Assembly: GCA_037893245.1 (NCBI GenBank)
Contig: JBAIAA010000657.1
Span: 682,001-746,000, forward strand
Direction of reading: 5' to 3'
DNA: 64,000 bases
Origin: Crossaster papposus
Lineage: Eukaryota > Echinodermata > Asteroidea > Velatida > Solasteridae
The position numbers were made by a program, and so were the translations under genes. A model generated the notes under the pieces. That model saw nothing but the letters and a program-made list of their open reading frames with translations. It had not been told where the DNA came from and ran no database searches. This document shows positions 61,403 through 64,000 of this stretch, in pieces. Numbering within the stretch: position 1 is the stretch's first letter; each line of letters starts with the position of its first letter.

Positions 61403-62392
61403 TCTCTGGATCGTATTCTTGTGAACATACTATGGATTACGGACTACCCCAAGGTTCGGTCATTGGACCTATGGGGTTTTCTCTTTACACTCATCCTGTT
61501 GGCAAAGTTATTCGTCGGCACAATGTCAATTACCACATGTATGCCGATGATACACAATTGTATGTTGACTTCAATCCAACTGTGCCAGGTGAAAAAGAGA
61601 AAGCCTTGGATATACGTCATGCATAGATGACATCATAGTCTGGATGCACACAAACAAATTGAAACTGAATGCTGAGAAAACAGAGTTCTTTGTTGCTGCC
61701 TCTAAGAACAACTTGTCACATGTTAAAGATGTTTCTCTTAACATTGGAAATTCTACGGTTACCCCCTCAACTAATATTCGGAATTTGGGTGTCATGTTTG
61801 ACCCTGTCATGTCAATGTCATCTCAAGTTAATTCAGTATGTATTGTAGCTCTACTAACTTCCATCTGCGCAACATTGCAAGGATTCGAAAATACATTGAT
61901 CATGATACTTGTCACCATGTGGTTCGCTGTCTTGTCACTTCTCGTCTCGACTATTGTAACTCCCTGTTATCTGGAATCACCAAAGCACATCTTAAACGCC
62001 TCACCAGTATCCAATACAGAGCTGCCAAACTTGTTCTCACTGTTAACTGTTGGAGAGCTCATGGATCCCCCTTACTTGCTAAACTACACTGGCTACCCAT
62101 GGAGAAACGCATCCAGTTCAAAACTCTTCTATATGTTTTCAAATGTTTGAAGGACATTGCCCCACCTTATCTCTCTGATATGTTTCATCTTCACCAAAGC
62201 AATCGTCAAGAACTCCGTTCTTCTTCCGATAGAACTCGGCTTAACACTCACAACTCAAGTTTATCTTATGGCAAACACGCCTTCTCACACTCTGCTGCTG
62301 AACTTTGGAACAGTCTCCCAATTAGTGTCCGTGACTCTACTTGTGTTGTTACATTTAAGAGTAAACTTAAAACTTATCTTTTTCCTAAATAG
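61396..62392 (+). pseudogene. LINE ORF2 fragment: RT active site and C-terminal region, frameshifted
   Basis: Three overlapping frames: one with [11 protein letters not shown] and MYADDTQLY, one with HTNKLKLNAEKTEF, one with HLRNIARIRKY through SAAELWNSLP to the stop at 62392. Together they follow the L2/CR1 order. Confidence 0.85.
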
Positions 62393-62485
62393 TAGATTTA
62401 AGTTTTGTTCTAGTTTGTTTTAATTTATCCTTTCTTTTGTTATGCGCTTTGATCATGTTTTGGAAAAGCGCAGTATAAATGCCTG

Positions 62486-62509
62486 TTATTATTATTATTA
62501 TTATTATTA
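62486..62509. repeat. (ATT)n tail of the LINE
   Basis: Seven or eight ATT units at the 3' end of the L2-like element. Confidence 0.9.
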
Positions 62510-62510
62510 A

Positions 62511-63352
62511 ATCAATACAATTCAATTCATTGTCAAATACACTTTTTTACATCTCCAAATATGCAGAATTGGGAACATAATATGTCAAAAGCTTCTTCAA
62601 AGAGGAATAATAGAAGTAGGTTAATAGAAACATTGTCATTACCAGTGATACGTTAACCACTGATTTTGTCAAAATTCAATACATTAACATTTTTTTTAAA
62701 TGGTAATTCCAAAATAGACCAAAGATATACAATCACCCTATCGCAAATACTAATATCAACAAAATCCCTACTGTGTTATTGGGACACCCCCTATTACCCC
62801 TTCACCCAGTTTCTAGTTTTCCACAGCCACACATCCCCCTCCCCTTGCTCGTCCAAATCGCTTGCCCCCTGACGAGATATGCCAGGTACGCCACTGTCGT
62901 GTATACAAAATGTAAAGTAAAAGACGTTCTTAAAGGATTGCGAGTCTTTTCAAAATGATACGTCGTGTTATACAAATGTATAGTAAAATACGCACCTACA
63001 GGATTGGGGGTCTTTTCAAATGGTACGTCTATGTAAATAATAATCACTTGGCGTACGTGGGACGATTTCTTCTGAAAATACAACTCGTCTTTAGAAATGT
63101 AAAACTTTAATATAAAAGGGAGTAACTAACTCAACTCTACTTCTACGAGAGGCTTGGTCACGTGAGCAGAGTGGACGGACGTGTTTTTTTGTCAGTGGCG
63201 GGAAATTCAAAAACCGCGCCCTTCTTGGGGTGTTTGGCTTTCTGAACATCCTCGTTTCTTCTGGTTTTTTGGGGTAAGCAATATCAGTTTATTCGAGAGG
63301 TACTTTATACTTGCTTTCCTTTCTCTGTCCTGTAATCGGAAAATCGTCCAAT
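62511..63352. other. Spacer and likely 5' UTR of the right-edge LINE
   Basis: 62511-63100 is AT-rich with no gene; two related TGTATA-AAA-TGTA...AAAATACGCACC words occur near 62900-63020. From about 63150 the GC content rises, and GGACGTG at 63177-63183 resembles a downstream promoter motif seen in some LINEs. Confidence 0.35.
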
Positions 63353-64000
63353 ATGGACGATGATCCGGATGAATCTAGCAATGAAACATCTTGGGATCAA
63401 ATGTCTCAACATACTCCCATGGAGGCCAATGATCAGGAAGTACTTGACCAACCACGCTCAACTCTTGACATACTAATAAGTCAAGCTCAAAATGACACAC
63501 CTCAGACACAAAATAGGAAAAGGTCTAAATCCAGCTGGCACTATATAATGATGTATATTCAGAATCAGATTAATGACTCCCCTGATGAACAACCCACAAA
63601 ACGCCGCTATGTTCCAAACATCAAACAACCTACAATTATTATCATAAACTCCCCGGATGTTAAATTAGCCAGAATAAACCCTATCAAAATCGCTAACGCC
63701 CTCAGTAAAATAGGGAAGGACCTCATCAAGAGTGTGTCCAAAAACAACCAAGGAGGAATCACCGCAAGATGCTACACCCCAGCACAAGCCACAAAACTTA
63801 AGGCTATCACCCAATTAGGTCAATGGACCGTCCAAACCTCATACGCAAAATCAGAAACCCAAAGCAAAGGAGTCATTTATGGCATAACAACAGACATCAC
63901 AGATGATGAGATCCTATCATCATGCAAAAAACAAGGAGTGATTGAAGCCAAACGTCTAATGCGAAAACGAAATGGTATCCTAGAAGCGACTCAATCTACC
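63353..64000 (+). CDS. LINE ORF1-like protein, N-terminal 216 codons, open to window end
   Basis: An uninterrupted frame from ATG 63353 to the last base. An acidic start (MDDDPDESSNETSWDQM) and Lys/Arg patches (NRKRSKS, TKRRYVP) are followed by a segment resembling ORF1/Gag-like proteins of I/Jockey-type LINEs (ANALSKIGKDLIKSVSK; SKGVIYGITTDITDDEILSS; EAKRLMRKRNG), an RRM-like fold in that family. The zinc knuckles usually found downstream would be outside the window. Function: RNA binding, by analogy. Confidence 0.65.
   Translation, partial: MDDDPDESSNETSWDQMSQHTPMEANDQEVLDQPRSTLDILISQAQNDTPQTQNRKRSKSSWHYIMMYIQNQINDSPDEQPTKRRYVPNIKQPTIIIINSPDVKLARINPIKIANALSKIGKDLIKSVSKNNQGGITARCYTPAQATKLKAITQLGQWTVQTSYAKSETQSKGVIYGITTDITDDEILSSCKKQGVIEAKRLMRKRNGILEATQST

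Larger units (their letters stand above)
59981..62510 (+). mobile_element. L2/CR1-like LINE, 5'-truncated and frameshifted
   Basis: Starts inside the endonuclease C-terminus (HVLDLVITRSSDLD ... SDHYVV), then reverse transcriptase (NYRPVSNIP, FQSAYRAHHTETALLKV, LLDLSAAFDTVD). Frame breaks near 61395, 61621 and 61845. The [10 protein letters not shown] and YADD motifs sit in the second frame; the C-terminal LDYCNSLLSG and LHWLPMEKRIQFK blocks in later frames. The 3' end has a GCGCTTTGA...AAAAGCGC hairpin and an (ATT)n tail, as in L2-type LINEs. Non-functional copy. Confidence 0.9.

Overview
The window comes from an animal genome. One split gene covers about 46 kb with GT-AG introns, and around it lie Ty3/gypsy elements, LINEs, tRNA-derived SINEs and many small inverted-repeat transposons. 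The SINE types, and dispersed repeats that I loosely associate with sea stars, suggest a marine deuterostome, perhaps an echinoderm. That assignment is inference.

The main gene, on the minus strand from 57385 down to 11194, is a single ErbB/EGF-receptor homologue. I could place every exon by reading splice sites and checking phase: 28 constitutive coding exons plus two alternative versions of exon 11. The spliced frame closes exactly with either version (1525 aa with 11b, 1533 aa with 11a). The order is signal peptide, L1, furin-like, L2, second cysteine-rich domain, an extra cysteine-rich block (exons 16-18), one membrane helix, an unusual juxtamembrane segment, a tyrosine kinase and a tail with phosphotyrosine-type motifs. 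Exons 11a and 11b are homologous, in tandem, and encode alternative second halves of the L2 ligand-binding domain. Skipping neither or both breaks the frame. A 956-bp TA-flanked transposon sits inside the splice donor of 11a.

Region by region: 1-6679 is a minus-strand Ty3/gypsy retrotransposon running off the left edge. It has a 5' LTR, a lysine-tRNA-type primer site, an SGNH-hydrolase ORF split by a SINE, a frameshifted gag, and a pol that stays open to base 1 and is joined by a canonical -1 slippery heptamer. 6680-11193 is the 3' flank with SINE copies. 11194-57385 is the receptor gene. Its 20-kb intron 11b-12 holds a 3.8-kb terminal-inverted-repeat element full of GGCGGCCAT satellites and a complete, apparently very young 8.7-kb Ty3/gypsy element with two 1393-bp LTRs. 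57386-59980 is upstream flank with a foldback element. 59981-62510 is a decayed L2/CR1-like LINE. 63353-64000 is the start of another LINE's ORF1, open to the right edge.

There are no prokaryotic features, CRISPR arrays or rRNA genes.
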